Of a stretch of DNA of 64,000 nt, positions 1 to 11,636 are shown in pieces (the stretch's first letter is position 1; each line of letters starts with the position of its first letter). The notes beneath the pieces were generated by a model that did not search any database, was not told the origin of the DNA, and worked only from the letters and a program-made list of their open reading frames with translations. The stretch is from contig NZ_HG992749.1 of NCBI RefSeq assembly GCF_905175385.1, positions 1,860,001 through 1,924,000 on the forward strand. The letters run 5' to 3'. Source of the DNA: Vibrio sp. B1FLJ16 (GTDB taxonomy: Bacteria; Pseudomonadota; Gammaproteobacteria; Enterobacterales; Vibrionaceae). Made by a program: the position numbers and the translations under genes.

Positions 1-809
<809 letters not shown>

Positions 810-857
810 TTACTCGTTCTCGAGACACTAAAAGTTGTGTTAAATTTGCTCACTCGC

Positions 858-1124
858 TATACCCAAGTAACCTCAAGATGCTCGGTTCAGCGAGAATGTC
901 TTGGCTTACAGACGAGGCAACGATTTGATGATCTAGCGGCCCTAAATCAAAAATCGTTAACGAAGTATGTAAGCCAAGACAGCTCGCCCTTTGGGAGCGT
1001 GTCACTGACACAATTTCATCGTCAAACAACTTGGAAAGAGCTCGCTATTTCGCTGCGTTGCTTTCCTTGAACTTGAATCAGTGACAACGCTCTGAATCCT
1101 GCATCTTGAAGTCACTTGGGTATA
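858..1124. repeat. 267-bp MITE-like intergenic repeat, copy 1
   Basis: The element is bounded by imperfect inverted ends: TATACCCAAGTAACCTCAAG on the left and the complement of CTTGAAGTCACTTGGGTATA on the right. The interior also folds on itself (GTAAGCCAAGACAGCTCGC pairs in part with GCGAGAATGTCTTGGCTTAC). The same element, in the opposite orientation and also exactly 267 bp long, lies at 5207-5473. It has no coding capacity. It looks like a non-autonomous palindromic repeat of vibrios. Confidence 0.8.
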
Positions 1125-1468
1125 TATCAATATAATCATTAGTTATAACGCCATAGCATTAAAATGAACAGCTATTTCTAACATATAGCCAATTTACCTC
1201 ACTATAGTCAGTTTTGTTTCTAGCACTGGAGTTAGTTAAAAAAAAAACAAAGTATTGAAAGCGAAGAACCACTCAAAACGTGCTTTGACATGAAAATGAT
1301 ATGCAATTAATTGAAACTACTAGTTACCTAAAATTTATAATTGTGTGCTCCAAAGAGACTAAAACGCGTATGAAGTACAAATAATCAAACAAATAGGGGT
1401 GCCTTGTAGGATGAGATTCATGTATTCTTAATCGTTAGCCGCAGAAACTAAAAGCAGACGCAAAGAAT
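1125..1468. other. Intergenic region, no gene seen
   Basis: This AT-rich stretch between the repeat and the next gene contains an A9 run near 1237 and no reading frame with a credible start. It presumably holds the promoter of the 256-residue protein gene, but I cannot place -35 and -10 boxes with confidence. Confidence 0.5.
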
Positions 1469-2239
1469 ATGAGTATTGGTTTAATAATCGCTTTGGTAGC
1501 CATCTTATTGGTATTAATCCTTGGCTATAACATCATGTTGCAATACAAGGTCAAATTAGAAACGACGAAGCGTCAAGAAGCCGCTCGTTACGTTTCATTA
1601 ATTGACGGCACCGAAGATTTAATTGGTCATGCCCACAATATTCCTTTCAGTAAAGAGCTTCTGCTTTGTCTCAACAATCGTATTCTCGATGCGTTGCAAA
1701 ACATGCAGCAACTTGATCCTAAGAACAAACAGCTCGCACAGCGCATTGAAAACCTCAAACAACAAATTGTTCAACTAAAAGACAGTGAACAAGTTGGAGA
1801 GAGCACTACCTTCAAAATGCCAAGTAGCGATAAACAAGCTATCGCTATGCTTAAACTGGTTAAACGCCTCAGAGATACCATTCGTAACGAACATAATAAA
1901 GGCCGCCTGGATACGCAAACTTACGTGACTGAAAATGCACGTTTGGAAACCATGCAAATACGCATCAATATTGAAAACGTGATCAAAAGAGCCAAAGACT
2001 CTATCTCCAGAGGTCAGCCAGGTACCGCGCTGCAATTACTGCGCAAAGGTATTGATGCTCTGAGTACTAAAAGCGACGCTTATTCTATTCAGGCTAAGAA
2101 AAACCTCGAAGATATGTTGGGTGATTTGGATAGAAAACGTCAGGATAAAAACAACGAAGAAATGCAACAGCTAGTCGATGCAGATAAAGAGCGTAATAAT
2201 GATATGGATGCGCTCTTCGGCGAGAAGAAAAAGTGGTAA
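1469..2239 (+). CDS. Membrane-anchored coiled-coil protein of unknown function
   Basis: The 256-residue product has one N-terminal membrane segment (about residues 3-24, IGLIIALVAILLVLILGYNI) and then a charged, helical, heptad-rich body. The C-terminus is strongly polar (DKERNNDMDALFGEKKKW). Similar vibrio proteins are often labelled 'DNA repair ATPase', but no Walker A or other ATPase motif is visible here, so that name is not supported. The gene is followed directly by a strong hairpin terminator, so it is probably a single-gene transcript. Function is unknown; an inner-membrane-tethered cytoplasmic coiled coil is what the sequence shows. Confidence 0.8.
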   Translation: MSIGLIIALVAILLVLILGYNIMLQYKVKLETTKRQEAARYVSLIDGTEDLIGHAHNIPFSKELLLCLNNRILDALQNMQQLDPKNKQLAQRIENLKQQIVQLKDSEQVGESTTFKMPSSDKQAIAMLKLVKRLRDTIRNEHNKGRLDTQTYVTENARLETMQIRINIENVIKRAKDSISRGQPGTALQLLRKGIDALSTKSDAYSIQAKKNLEDMLGDLDRKRQDKNNEEMQQLVDADKERNNDMDALFGEKKKW

Positions 2240-2270
2240 CATCCCATCAAGTTTGCATAATATTCGATGA

Positions 2271-2295
2271 AAGGCTGCACTTGCAGCCTTTTTCT
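2271..2295 (+). terminator. Rho-independent terminator
   Basis: The hairpin AAGGCTGC-ACTT-GCAGCCTT is followed by a T run. It sits about 30 bases after the stop codon of the coiled-coil protein gene. Confidence 0.85.
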
Positions 2296-2353
2296 ATCCA
2301 TGCCTTTAACGACAAGTAGTGGCGGGATAACCCCAAAAATAAAGTAAAGTCTT

Positions 2354-2647
2354 AGGGTCTGTTGACCTTTCGAGCTGATTTTTGCAGCAATTTGTGGGTG
2401 CTTTATACAAGGCAGAGGCTTTGAAATGTAGTTACTCTACCTGATAAGCCGATAACGCAATAGATAGAAGCCACAAATGCTGCCCGAAGGGTTCGAGCTA
2501 GGCGCCCCCACTAAAAGCGTTTTACTCTTTGTTGAGAGGTATTTGCTTAGAATGGCTAGGCTACAAACAACTAGCCGTCCGCCTCTCGCCGCGATTAAAA
2601 CGCTTTTATCTCGAACAAAATTTAACCGCGAAAGGTCAACAGACCCT
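2354..2647. repeat. 294-bp MITE-like element with 19-bp terminal inverted repeats
   Basis: The ends are perfect inverted repeats, AGGGTCTGTTGACCTTTCG on the left and its complement on the right. The interior carries further inverted stretches (AAAACGCTTTTA and TAAAAGCGTTTTA). No transposase is encoded, so this is best read as a non-autonomous element moved by a transposase elsewhere. It ends only 10 bases before the miaE start codon, so it must have replaced or supplied the miaE promoter region. Confidence 0.8.
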
Positions 2648-2657
2648 ATACATTAAA

Positions 2658-3428
2658 ATGATTAATCTCAACGCTTACCAAGAACTTCTCACTCCTATCA
2701 ATCAGTTTCTACATTGCAGTACCCCTGATGAATGGGTAGAGGAAGCGAAGAAACCAGACAACCTCCAAACCATTTTATTAGACCACCTGCTGTGTGAGCT
2801 TAAAGCAGGCCAGTCGGCGATGTTTTTAATCCGAAAATACGATGTTGATCAAACCAGTTCACACGCACTGCTTGACTGGTTCAAGCCCTATGAAGATTTC
2901 GCTTATCGTAATGTCGGCTCACTAGAGACGCTAAAAGGTAAGAGCAATATTTCTAAAGCCATCATGGCAAAGTCTGATTCGCCGTATAGCCAAGAGCTTA
3001 TTGATAAGATGGTTCTGCTGATTAAAGAAGAGTTACACCATTTCTATCAAGTATTAGAAATCATGGAAAGCCGCGGAATTGAGTACAAAAACATTCCAGC
3101 GAGTCGTTACGCGAAAGGGCTTATTTCCCATATGAAAACTCACGAGCCGGAAACACTGATCGACAAACTGATTATCGGTGCGTATATCGAAGCTCGCTCG
3201 TGTGAACGCTTCGCTAAACTTGCTCCTCACATGGAAGAGGACATCGCGAAGTTCTATGTTTCTCTGTTACGTTCCGAAGCGCGCCACTACCAAGACTACC
3301 TGGTATTAGCAGAGCAGATTGCCGGTAAAGACATCAGTGAACGCGTCGCTTACTTTGGACGTGTTGAGGCAGACCTAATCTCAACACCAGATTCAGACTT
3401 CAAGTTCCACAGTGGTGTACCTGTTTAA
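2658..3428 (+). CDS. miaE: tRNA-(ms2io6A37) hydroxylase MiaE
   Basis: MiaE is a diiron monooxygenase that hydroxylates the isopentenyl group of 2-methylthio-N6-isopentenyladenosine at tRNA position 37. The 256-residue product has the family length and the ferritin-like iron ligands in four helices (LDHLLCELKAGQ, IKEELHHFYQ, EARSCERFAKL, RSEARHYQDY with the ExxH pattern). The reading frame is open further upstream to 2529, but that part lies inside the repeat element, so the ATG at 2658 is the likely true start. No good ribosome binding site precedes it (CCCTATACATTAAA), which suggests reduced or altered translation after the insertion. Confidence 0.9.
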   Translation: MINLNAYQELLTPINQFLHCSTPDEWVEEAKKPDNLQTILLDHLLCELKAGQSAMFLIRKYDVDQTSSHALLDWFKPYEDFAYRNVGSLETLKGKSNISKAIMAKSDSPYSQELIDKMVLLIKEELHHFYQVLEIMESRGIEYKNIPASRYAKGLISHMKTHEPETLIDKLIIGAYIEARSCERFAKLAPHMEEDIAKFYVSLLRSEARHYQDYLVLAEQIAGKDISERVAYFGRVEADLISTPDSDFKFHSGVPV

Positions 3429-3443
3429 AAATATACCTATTAT

Positions 3444-3482
3444 AAAAGAAAAAGCCGGACTTCATGTCCGGCTTTTTCTTTT
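3444..3482. terminator. Rho-independent terminator, probably bidirectional
   Basis: A long stem (AAAAGAAAAAGCCGGAC / GTCCGGCTTTTTCTTTT, loop TTCAT) has an A run on the left and a T run on the right. It lies between the convergent miaE and chemotaxis receptor genes and can serve both. Confidence 0.9.
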
Positions 3483-3509
3483 CAAGTTAGCGTACGTTAC
3501 TAAACCACC

Positions 3510-5150
3510 TTAAACTTTAAAAAATGCCACTTCTTGTTTTAGCTGATTGGATAACGCATCCAGATTCTGACTTGCTACTTCGTTGTTTTTCATCGAATTG
3601 ATCGATTCATTGGACATACAAGAGATTTGTTCCATCGCTACCACAAGTTCACTGACGACTCCTACCTGCTCTTCCGTAGCAACTACAATGTCCCGGACAC
3701 GACTCAGTGAATCTTGAGATTGCGCCTCAATACTCATCAGAAGCTGGCTGGCTTCTTCCGTATTCTTTTGACAAGTTTCAACTTGTGGCTGCGTATTTTC
3801 CATCGCAGATACACTAACCAGAGTTTGAGCCTGAACTTCTTTCAGCATAGTCTCGATCTGAGTCGTCGCTTCACCTGTACGCTTTGCCAGGTTTCTCACT
3901 TCATCGGCAACAACAGCAAACCCTCTGCCGGACTCCCCTGCTCTCGCCGCTTCAATAGCTGCATTTAACGCTAGCAGGTTTGTCTGCTCAGAGATACTGC
4001 TGATCATATTTACTATGCCACCGATATCCCGCGTTTTCGCCTCCAGCTCCTTCACCTGCTCAACAGAGCTGTTTACTGCGGCAGTAACCGACTGCATTTG
4101 TTCTGCGACAGCAGCAATACGCTCTTTACCATCACGGGCATGATCAGATGTTTTCGCAGAGTTTTGCTCGGACATATTCACGATTTTGGCGATTTCATCA
4201 ATGCTGGCGTGCATGGTTTCTATTCTTGTTACCATTTGCGTAGTCAAAGAAGATTGCTGCTGTGCTGAGTCAAAAACTGAGCTGGAACCTTGTGAAACTT
4301 CTGCCACCTGTTCCGCGAGTTGCTCCGATGCAATACGTATATTGCGCACGATATTACTCACTTTGTCAGACATCAAAGAGAGTGAGTGTAAAATACTCCC
4401 GGTCTCACTGCTCTTATGCTCTTGAGTTAGTTCCCCTTTTGCCATCAACTGAATCGCATGCTGCGCAACAAAGGGTTCACCACCTAACGAACGACGGAAA
4501 CTGCGCTCGATGATGTTGCCCACCACAAGCGCAATAAGAAGCGAGACTCCTGTCAAAAGCAGCATCAGATTCTGAAAACCACTTGCTTCAGAGCGAGCCA
4601 CCGGAGTTAAATTTTGATTGAGCGATTCCTGGTAATCAATAAACTCATTGATCACTTGTAACCACTGGTTAAAGCTAGGACGCACCTGGTCAAGTAAAAG
4701 CGCAGTGACTTCCTCTCCATTACGTTTCTTCGTAATGACTTCTTTTACCAGCGGTAGCGTTTTCGCTTGTATCTCATCAATACGTTGGAGAATAGCCCGT
4801 TCTTCCGATGAAAACGGGACATTCTTTTCCATCATACTTTGCATATTTTGCTCAGACTGACGGTAGAAGCGTTCCAGCCGATGAATTTCATCCTCAAAAA
4901 GCCCGATTTCCTGCACATTGCGAGCTACCGCGATATCCCGAATTGTAATTGCGCGGTCATGAACGCTGCCGCGGTAATTAATTGCGTAACGCTGTTTTAC
5001 TGAGTTGATATCCGTCACCTCAGAAAGGGTTTTGTCTATAAAATTAACTTTTTGAATTCCGACAATAGTAAGCACGACCATTGATGCTACTAGTACCCCA
5101 AATCCGAGAGCTAAGCGAGTTCTCACTTTCAAGTGTGCAAGGTATTGCAT
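3510..5150 (-). CDS. Methyl-accepting chemotaxis protein
   Basis: The 546-residue product is a typical transmembrane chemoreceptor. It has an N-terminal membrane helix (about 12-32), a periplasmic four-helix-bundle sensor with many charged helices, a second membrane helix (about 191-212), a short HAMP-like linker, and a cytoplasmic signalling domain. The signalling tip is the conserved hairpin ([16 protein letters not shown], then [16 protein letters not shown]). It would bind CheW/CheA. The ligand cannot be told from sequence. The C-terminus lacks a CheR-binding NWETF-type pentapeptide and ends in VAFFKV. It is a single gene, with a repeat element upstream of its start. Confidence 0.92.
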   Translation of the reverse strand: MQYLAHLKVRTRLALGFGVLVASMVVLTIVGIQKVNFIDKTLSEVTDINSVKQRYAINYRGSVHDRAITIRDIAVARNVQEIGLFEDEIHRLERFYRQSEQNMQSMMEKNVPFSSEERAILQRIDEIQAKTLPLVKEVITKKRNGEEVTALLLDQVRPSFNQWLQVINEFIDYQESLNQNLTPVARSEASGFQNLMLLLTGVSLLIALVVGNIIERSFRRSLGGEPFVAQHAIQLMAKGELTQEHKSSETGSILHSLSLMSDKVSNIVRNIRIASEQLAEQVAEVSQGSSSVFDSAQQQSSLTTQMVTRIETMHASIDEIAKIVNMSEQNSAKTSDHARDGKERIAAVAEQMQSVTAAVNSSVEQVKELEAKTRDIGGIVNMISSISEQTNLLALNAAIEAARAGESGRGFAVVADEVRNLAKRTGEATTQIETMLKEVQAQTLVSVSAMENTQPQVETCQKNTEEASQLLMSIEAQSQDSLSRVRDIVVATEEQVGVVSELVVAMEQISCMSNESINSMKNNEVASQNLDALSNQLKQEVAFFKV

Positions 5151-5206
5151 TCTATACTCCTAAACGCAATGAGATTTTTGAGGATGCTTCACTGGCAACC
5201 TCTTTA

Positions 5207-5473
5207 TATCCCCAAATGACCTCAATATGCAGGATTCAGAACGTTGTCACTGGCACAAGTTCAAGGAAGATAACGCAGTGGAATAGCAAGCTATTTCCAA
5301 GTTATTTTACGCTGAAATAGTGTCTGTGACACGCTCCTGAAGGGCGAGCTGACTGGGCTCACAGTCTTTGTTTACGATTCTTGATTTAGAACCACTAGAT
5401 CTTCAAATCGTTGCCGCGCCTGTAAGCCAAGTCATTCTCGCTGAACCTAGCATCTTGAGGTTATTTGGGGATA
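5207..5473. repeat. 267-bp MITE-like intergenic repeat, copy 2 (inverted)
   Basis: This is the reverse-complement counterpart of the element at 858-1124: it shares GATTCAGAACGTTGTCACTG, GGGCGAGCTG, CAAATCGTTGCCGCG and GTAAGCCAAGTCATTCTCGC. Its ends read TATCCCCAAATGACCTCA and TGAGGTTATTTGGGGATA, a slightly diverged variant of the first copy's ends. It lies upstream of the chemoreceptor gene. Confidence 0.8.
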
Positions 5474-5744
5474 ATGTTCTGAAAAATTTAGATAAGAGTG
5501 GCAACCAATAACCATACTTTTTTAGCGGGCAGAGTATAACCTCTAACAATTAACATGAATATCAATTAAAGCGATAAGTTTGACCGAAGAAACAACTGCT
5601 CTTTTCTATCTTCAGCCGTAGTATAAATGGCAAGCTAATGCGACAAATTCGCTAAGCAAGAAAAATCCGTCCGATGTCTATCCCCCGCCTCTGAGTTATG
5701 GCTTAATAGTGACTCATAAAACTTGTTTGCCTGCGGACACTTAC
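5474..5744. other. Intergenic region upstream of the AEC permease
   Basis: No reading frame, RNA gene or clear repeat is seen. It must contain the promoter of the downstream permease gene. Confidence 0.4.
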
Positions 5745-6701
5745 ATGGATTTTGTTTTACACCAGTTACAGTTTTCTTTGTCGATAACTGGCCCTATCTG
5801 CTTAATGTTATTGCTGGGTGTACTCTTCAAACGAATCGGCCTTATTGACGAACACTTTATCGATGTCGGCTCTAAATTGGTATTTCAAGTTACTCTGCCA
5901 GCAATGCTGTTTATAAGCATTGTCTCATCTGAACATGATTTCTCTGCCGCCAGCAGCTTTATTCGCTACGGGGTAATCGCGAGTATCTCCTTTTTCATTT
6001 TCACGTACGCCTCCGTTAAGCTATTTTTTCCGGCATCCTCTGATCAAGGCGTACTAATACAAGGTGGCTTTCGTGCTAATACCGGTATCATAGGTATCGC
6101 CTATGTAGCCAGTGCATACGGTTCTCAAGGCGTTGCATTAGCTGCACTCTACGTTGCTGTGACGACCTTCATCTACAATGTGCAAGCGGTCATTTGCTTA
6201 TCTCCCAAAGGAGCAACCTCCGCCTCACAGGCAGCGAAGTTAATGGTCAGAACCATGACCAAAAACCCGTTAATTATCGCGATCCTGCTTGGCATAGCAT
6301 TTTATTTACTATCTATCCCTGTTCCGAAAATCGCTATTGATGCGGGAAATTACCTGTCAAAAATGACCCTGCCACTCGCACTTTTGTGTACAGGAGGCTC
6401 GTTAAATTTTAGTCTGATGAGAAAAGAAAAAGGGCCATCGTGGTTCGCCAGCAGTTATAAGCTGGTCGTCGCACCTTTAGTCGTGACATTGGGAGCGTAT
6501 TTGATGGGTTTCCGTGGTGTAGAGCTGGGGATTTTGTTTTTTATGAATGCATCGCCAGTTGCAGCCGCAAGCTACGTAATGGCTCGTTCCATGGGGGGAA
6601 ACGCTGTTTTAGCAGCAAACATTATTGCTTTAACAACTGTTCTTTCTACCCTAACGTGCACACTAGGTATTGTTGTGTTGAACTCTTTTAATTTAATCTA
6701 A
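5745..6701 (+). CDS. AEC-family (auxin efflux carrier-like) permease
   Basis: The 318-residue product has about ten hydrophobic segments and the layout of the AEC/MleP transporter family, with two five-helix halves; the central loop is polar and family-typical (GGFRANTGIIGIAYV, then PVAAASYVMARSMGG near the end). Members export or exchange malate, malonate and other small organic anions; the substrate here is not known. The frame is open 12 codons further upstream to a GTG at 5709, but the ATG at 5745 begins directly with the amphipathic lead and first membrane helix, so it is preferred. The gene is monocistronic and convergent with the MarR gene. Confidence 0.85.
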   Translation: MDFVLHQLQFSLSITGPICLMLLLGVLFKRIGLIDEHFIDVGSKLVFQVTLPAMLFISIVSSEHDFSAASSFIRYGVIASISFFIFTYASVKLFFPASSDQGVLIQGGFRANTGIIGIAYVASAYGSQGVALAALYVAVTTFIYNVQAVICLSPKGATSASQAAKLMVRTMTKNPLIIAILLGIAFYLLSIPVPKIAIDAGNYLSKMTLPLALLCTGGSLNFSLMRKEKGPSWFASSYKLVVAPLVVTLGAYLMGFRGVELGILFFMNASPVAAASYVMARSMGGNAVLAANIIALTTVLSTLTCTLGIVVLNSFNLI

Positions 6702-6759
6702 CAATCAAATGGTTAGTTGAGTATTACTTATCTTGCAGTAATACATCACCTGGTCACGA

Positions 6760-7212
6760 TCACGCTTGATTGGCCAGAGTGATTTTACGTACCAACCGAA
6801 AGAACTCAGCCGACTCAGCTTCAGTTAAACTTGCAAAATACTCCTTTTGGAGGTTGCTCATGATTAGCTGAACCTGACGCAGCGCCCTCTCCCCCTCTGC
6901 CGTAATACTCAACATCTTGAGTCTGCGGTTAGTTTCACTTTTTGAAACATGTACTAAGCCGCGTTTTTCTAAATTATCCACCATGCGTTTAGCGACGCTG
7001 CGTTCACTGAGAACCGCATTAGCAAGAGCTTGCTGACTCATAGGCTGAAACTCTTCTACCGCAGCTAACGCACTCGCCATCTCTAAGGTGATTAAATTCA
7101 GGCGTGACAGCTCTGCCTGTGCACGATTGCGATACATACGCTGCATAACTCCGCAAACAAACATCGGGCTTTGATCCAAAATGGTAATAGGAGAAACTTT
7201 CTTTTCTTTCAT
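6760..7212 (-). CDS. MarR-family transcriptional regulator
   Basis: The 150-residue product shows the MarR winged helix-turn-helix (about residues 55-110: QQALANAVLSERSVAKRMVDNLEKRGLV, then wing with RRLKMLSITAEG). MarR proteins bind DNA as dimers and are released by small ligands such as phenols or drugs. It follows the RND efflux genes in the same direction, 126 bases after the pump gene, so it may respond to pump substrates. A weak hairpin in between means co-transcription is uncertain. Confidence 0.85.
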   Translation of the reverse strand: MKEKKVSPITILDQSPMFVCGVMQRMYRNRAQAELSRLNLITLEMASALAAVEEFQPMSQQALANAVLSERSVAKRMVDNLEKRGLVHVSKSETNRRLKMLSITAEGERALRQVQLIMSNLQKEYFASLTEAESAEFFRLVRKITLANQA

Positions 7213-7266
7213 AATTTTCTAAACAACCAGTGACTGGCGGTAAGTCCTATTGTTCACATAAACAAA

Positions 7267-7284
7267 GAGCGCCGAAGCGCTCTG
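7267..7284 (-). terminator. Possible attenuating terminator after the RND pump gene
   Basis: The hairpin AGAGCGC-TTCG-GCGCTCT (minus strand) is followed by TTTGTTTATG. The T run is short, so read-through into the marR-type gene is likely. Confidence 0.45.
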
Positions 7285-7338
7285 TGATTACATTAGATAT
7301 CAGTAGTATAACTTAGTTAAAACCATTAAGTACTACTC

Positions 7339-10300
7339 TTAAGACTCAGATTCTGAAGCTGTCTCTTCTAGTTGTTCAGTTTGCTGCTCTTTTTTTGCCC
7401 GGCGGTCAAATAATCGCTCTACCACAACAAAGAAAATCGGTACAAAGAATATACCCAGCAAAGTCGCACTGATCATACCGCCAAGTACACCTGTACCAAC
7501 CGCATTCTGACCCGCAGAACCTACACCTGAACTGATCGCCAGAGGAACAACACCCAGACCAAACGCCAGTGATGTCATGATGATAGGACGAAGACGTACA
7601 CGAACCGCATGTAGAGTCGCTTCCAGCAAGCCTGCACCTTTCTCGTAGTATTCTTTTGCAAATTCAACGATCAGGATAGCGTTCTTCGTTGCCAGACCAA
7701 CCGTCGTCAACAGACTGACCTGGAAGAACACGTCATTATCCAGCCCACGTCCCATGACGGCTAACACGGCACCCAGCACGCCAAGAGGCACAACCAGTAC
7801 GACTGCAAACGGCACCGACCAGCTCTCATACAATGCCGCCAGTACCAGGAATACCACCAGAATCGACAACGCATACAGCATTGGAGCCTGGTTACCAGAT
7901 AGGCGCTCTTCATAAGAGATGCCAGTCCATTTCACCTGGAAACCGTCAGGTAACTGATCTACGAGTGCTTCTATTTCTGCCATCGCTTCACCAGTACTTA
8001 CTCCCGGCGCTGCACCGCCCTGAATGTTCATCGCAGGGAGACCATCGAAGCGCTGTAGCTGAGGCGAACCGTACGTCCACTCACCATGAGCAAAGGCTGA
8101 GAAAGGAACCATATCGCCGTTTGAGTTACGCACGTACCAAGAGTCAAAATCTTTAGGCTGCATACGGTACGGAGCATCACTCTGCATCATTACCTTTTTA
8201 ACGCGGCCACGGTCAATGTAATCGTTGATGTAAGCACCGCCCCACGCCGAGGAAAGGATCTGGTTAACATCATCTATGCTCACGTTCAGCGCACGTAACT
8301 TAACGTGGTCAACATGAACCTGATACATTGGCGCATCAGACTGGCCATTCGGGCGTACACCAACCAGTTTCGGGTTTTGTGCAGCCATTCCAAGTAACTG
8401 CCCTTGTGCCGCAACTAGTGCACCATGTCCCTGGTTCAAGGCATCTTGAAGATAGAAGTCAAAACCAGTCGCATTACCCAGTTCCTGGATAGCCGGAGGA
8501 GCAAAAGCAAATACCAGTGCTTCTTTAATCGTTGAGAAGTACCCCATCGCGCGACCCGCTAATGACCCTGCGTCCATTCCCGGTTCTTTACGCTCTGACC
8601 AATCTTTCAGGTTGATGAACGCCATACCCATGTTTTGTCCCTGACCAGCGAAGCTAAAGCCAGCCACAGTAAACAAGGATCTGACGACATCTTTCTCTTC
8701 TTCCAGGAAGTAAGTACGCATCTTATCAAGCGTTTTTTCCGTCTGTTCCTGAGTCGAATTCGGCGGAAGAATCGCCATCGAGAAGATGGTTCCCTGGTCT
8801 TCGTCTGGTAAGAATGACGTCGACAGGTTCGTAAGCAGCCAACCAGCGCCAGCCGTCATCGCAACAAACAACAGCATCATTCGGCCAGTGCGTTTCAGCA
8901 GTTTCGCTACGCCTGATTCATAGCCCGCAGTTAACGAGTCAAACTTGCGGTTGAACCAACCGAAGAATCCTTTCTTCTCTGTAAACTCTGCATCACCTCT
9001 CTTCAATAATGTCGCACATAAAGCAGGCGTCAGGATGATTGCAACCAGTACAGAAAGCGTCATCGCAGCAACAATGGTGATAGAAAACTGACGGTAGATC
9101 ACCCCGGTTGAACCCGACATAAACGCCATTGGTACAAATACCGCTGACAAGGTCAGACCGACACCAACCAGAGCTCCGGTGATCTGTCCCATCGACTTTT
9201 TCGTGGCTTCTTTAGGTTCAAGGCCTTCTTCGTGCATGACACGTTCAACGTTTTCTACCACAACGATGGCATCATCCACCAGCAAGCCGATGGCAAGAAC
9301 CATAGCAAACATAGTTAACGTGTTCACGCTGAATCCGGTAGCGTACAAAATCGCGAAAGTACCAAGCAATACAACAGGTACAGCGATAGTCGGGATCAAC
9401 GTTGCACGGAAGTTCTGTAAGAACAGGTACATGATTAAGAACACGAGAACAATCGCTTCAAGCAGCGTTTTCACCACTTCGTGAATCGACGCCTGAACGA
9501 ATGGTGTCGTCTCAAACGGATACGCTATCTGCAAACCTTCAGGGAAGTTTTCCTGTAACTGTGCCAAGCGCTCTTTTACTGCCTCGGCGGTTTCTAATGC
9601 GTTAGCACCAGTACCCAGAGAAAGGCCCAAACCTGACGCAGGGTAACCGTTGAACTGCCCCTTAATATCGTAACTTTCAGCACCGCGCTCGATACGTGCA
9701 ACATCTTTTAGGTACACGTTCGCGCCACTGGTATCTGACTTCAGGATAATGTTTTCAAACTCTGCAACACTGCTTAAACGGCTCGCAGAAGAGATTGTAG
9801 CGTTTAATAACTGCCCTTTCTGCGCAGGAGCCGCACCAAGCTGACCCGACGATACCTGAGCATTTTGCTCTCTGATCGCGCTGGCAACATCAATGGCCGT
9901 CAGATTAAATTGGGTTAACTTAAACGGGTCAAGCCAAACTCGCATCGCGTACTGAGAACCAAACGCCTGAACCTTACCCACGCCTGATACACGGCTGATC
10001 GGGTCTTTGATGTTCGAGACAACATAGTCAGCGATATCGTTCTGGGTATAGTCCGGATCTTCTGAATACAGCGCAACAACCATCAAGAAAGAGGAATTCG
10101 ATTTCTCAACAACAATGCCCTGGCTCTGAACTTCACTCGGAAGTGAAGTAAGCGCCAACTGAAGCTTGTTCTGTACCTGTACCTGAGCAATATCCGGATC
10201 GGCTTCGCTGTCAAAAGTCAGAGTTACTGTTGCGTTACCAAACGCATCACTGCTTGACGACATGTAGCGTAAGTAGTCAAGACCAGTCATATTCTGTTCA

Positions 10301-10494
10301 ATTACCTGAGTAACCGAATCTTCAACTGTTTTTGCTGATGCACCCGGGTATCGAGCCGAGATGTTGACCGTAGTCGGTGAAATGGTTGGGTACTGCGAAA
10401 CTGGCAAGTTGGTCAGCGACATTACCCCTGCCAACATGGTCAGAATAGCCAGTACCCAAGCAAAGACCGGACGATCGATAAAGAATCGTGCCAT
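7339..10494 (-). CDS. RND multidrug efflux permease, HAE1 (AcrB-like) family
   Basis: The 1051-residue product has AcrB length and layout: an N-terminal amphipathic start and membrane helix ([21 protein letters not shown]), a large periplasmic loop, six central helices, a second periplasmic loop and six C-terminal helices. The proton-relay acids are visible in helix 4 ([15 protein letters not shown]) and the relay lysine in [15 protein letters not shown]. It pumps hydrophobic drugs, bile salts or solvents through an outer-membrane TolC channel. The gene begins 2 bases after the adaptor gene, forming an operon with it. No outer-membrane factor gene is present, so a chromosomal TolC must serve. 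Vibrio homologues carry vme or vex names; I cannot tell which. Confidence 0.95.
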   Translation of the reverse strand: MARFFIDRPVFAWVLAILTMLAGVMSLTNLPVSQYPTISPTTVNISARYPGASAKTVEDSVTQVIEQNMTGLDYLRYMSSSSDAFGNATVTLTFDSEADPDIAQVQVQNKLQLALTSLPSEVQSQGIVVEKSNSSFLMVVALYSEDPDYTQNDIADYVVSNIKDPISRVSGVGKVQAFGSQYAMRVWLDPFKLTQFNLTAIDVASAIREQNAQVSSGQLGAAPAQKGQLLNATISSASRLSSVAEFENIILKSDTSGANVYLKDVARIERGAESYDIKGQFNGYPASGLGLSLGTGANALETAEAVKERLAQLQENFPEGLQIAYPFETTPFVQASIHEVVKTLLEAIVLVFLIMYLFLQNFRATLIPTIAVPVVLLGTFAILYATGFSVNTLTMFAMVLAIGLLVDDAIVVVENVERVMHEEGLEPKEATKKSMGQITGALVGVGLTLSAVFVPMAFMSGSTGVIYRQFSITIVAAMTLSVLVAIILTPALCATLLKRGDAEFTEKKGFFGWFNRKFDSLTAGYESGVAKLLKRTGRMMLLFVAMTAGAGWLLTNLSTSFLPDEDQGTIFSMAILPPNSTQEQTEKTLDKMRTYFLEEEKDVVRSLFTVAGFSFAGQGQNMGMAFINLKDWSERKEPGMDAGSLAGRAMGYFSTIKEALVFAFAPPAIQELGNATGFDFYLQDALNQGHGALVAAQGQLLGMAAQNPKLVGVRPNGQSDAPMYQVHVDHVKLRALNVSIDDVNQILSSAWGGAYINDYIDRGRVKKVMMQSDAPYRMQPKDFDSWYVRNSNGDMVPFSAFAHGEWTYGSPQLQRFDGLPAMNIQGGAAPGVSTGEAMAEIEALVDQLPDGFQVKWTGISYEERLSGNQAPMLYALSILVVFLVLAALYESWSVPFAVVLVVPLGVLGAVLAVMGRGLDNDVFFQVSLLTTVGLATKNAILIVEFAKEYYEKGAGLLEATLHAVRVRLRPIIMTSLAFGLGVVPLAISSGVGSAGQNAVGTGVLGGMISATLLGIFFVPIFFVVVERLFDRRAKKEQQTEQLEETASESES

Positions 10495-10496
10495 GA

Positions 10497-11636
10497 TTAC
10501 TCCTGTTCACCGCTTTGAATACTGACAGGACTACCCGGACCTACTTTTTGTAAACCAGCAGTAATCACTTTATCACCCGCTTTCAGGCCTGAAATAATGC
10601 GCCATTGATTGCCTACCGTCTCTGCGGTAGTAACAGGAGTCGCAACAACTTTGTTGTCCGCACTAACAGTCATCACTGTTGCCTGACCTCGCGCGTCACG
10701 TGTTACGGTATTTTGCGGAATAAGAATTGCTTCAGGATCGACACCGGTAATGACAGTTGCGCGAACAAACATACCCGGTAGCAGCAGACCGTCAGGGTTT
10801 GGGAACTCCGCACGCAGTGTCACACTGCCAGTACTCTCATCCACATTCACTTCGACAAATTTCATCGTGCCTTTATGGGCGTATGTCGTGCCGTCTTCAA
10901 GCTGTAATGTTACTTCCGCAGACTCATCCTGCTCGATATGACCTTGAGCCAATGCAGCTTTCAGACGTAACAATTGAGCTGATGACTGCACGATATCAAT
11001 ATTGATTGGATCAAGCTGTTGAATCGTCGCCAGTTTGTCAGACTGGTTTGCAGTAACTAGGGCACCAGCTGTCACGCTAGATTTACCAATAACGCCGCTG
11101 ATAGGTGCTTTTACCTGAGAGTAAGAAAGATTGATTTTCGCAGTATTAATGGCTGCTTTCGCCACTAAAACCTGAGCTCTCGCTTCTTTAAAAGCAGCTT
11201 CGGCTTCATCAAGATCTTGTTGGCTGATCGACTTTTTAGAAATTAGGGCACGGTAACGCTTAGCCGTTGCAGAGGTTGAGTCTTCAGCCGCATTAGCGCG
11301 GATCAGTTCCGCTTCTGCACTAAGCAAAGCGGCTTGGTATGTTGAGTCATCTATCTGATACAGAGACTGACCTTGTTTAACGATACCACCTTCAACAAAG
11401 TTACGCTCTGAAACGATACCACTCACCTGAGGACGTACTTCCGCCTCTTTAAATGCCCTGCTGCGACCCGGTAACTCTACCGTTAGCATCTGGCGTACAG
11501 GCTCTACCGTTAATACATTAACCTCAGCTGTTCGCGCTGCGCCACTACTTTGATTTGTTGCTTCTTGACTTGGCTGGCATCCAGCCATGAACAGGCTTGA
11601 CGCTATCAGCAGTGATAGCGTGGTTTTACATCTCAT
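10497..11636 (-). CDS. RND efflux periplasmic adaptor (AcrA-like lipoprotein)
   Basis: The 379-residue product starts with a lipoprotein signal (cleavage before Cys20 in [10 protein letters not shown]), so it is anchored to the inner membrane by lipid. It then shows the lipoyl half ([33 protein letters not shown]), an alpha-hairpin of coiled-coil type (about 95-165), and the second lipoyl and beta-barrel domains ([30 protein letters not shown]). It links the inner-membrane pump, encoded 2 bases downstream, to TolC. A palindromic operator candidate lies about 120 bases upstream of its start. Confidence 0.93.
   Translation of the reverse strand: MRCKTTLSLLIASSLFMAGCQPSQEATNQSSGAARTAEVNVLTVEPVRQMLTVELPGRSRAFKEAEVRPQVSGIVSERNFVEGGIVKQGQSLYQIDDSTYQAALLSAEAELIRANAAEDSTSATAKRYRALISKKSISQQDLDEAEAAFKEARAQVLVAKAAINTAKINLSYSQVKAPISGVIGKSSVTAGALVTANQSDKLATIQQLDPINIDIVQSSAQLLRLKAALAQGHIEQDESAEVTLQLEDGTTYAHKGTMKFVEVNVDESTGSVTLRAEFPNPDGLLLPGMFVRATVITGVDPEAILIPQNTVTRDARGQATVMTVSADNKVVATPVTTAETVGNQWRIISGLKAGDKVITAGLQKVGPGSPVSIQSGEQE

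Noticed and set aside
1469..2239. DNA repair ATPase
   Set aside because: No Walker A motif or other ATPase signature; only a membrane helix and coiled coil are visible.
2529..2657. N-terminal extension of MiaE by 43 residues
   Set aside because: It lies wholly inside the MITE-like element and matches no MiaE N-terminus.
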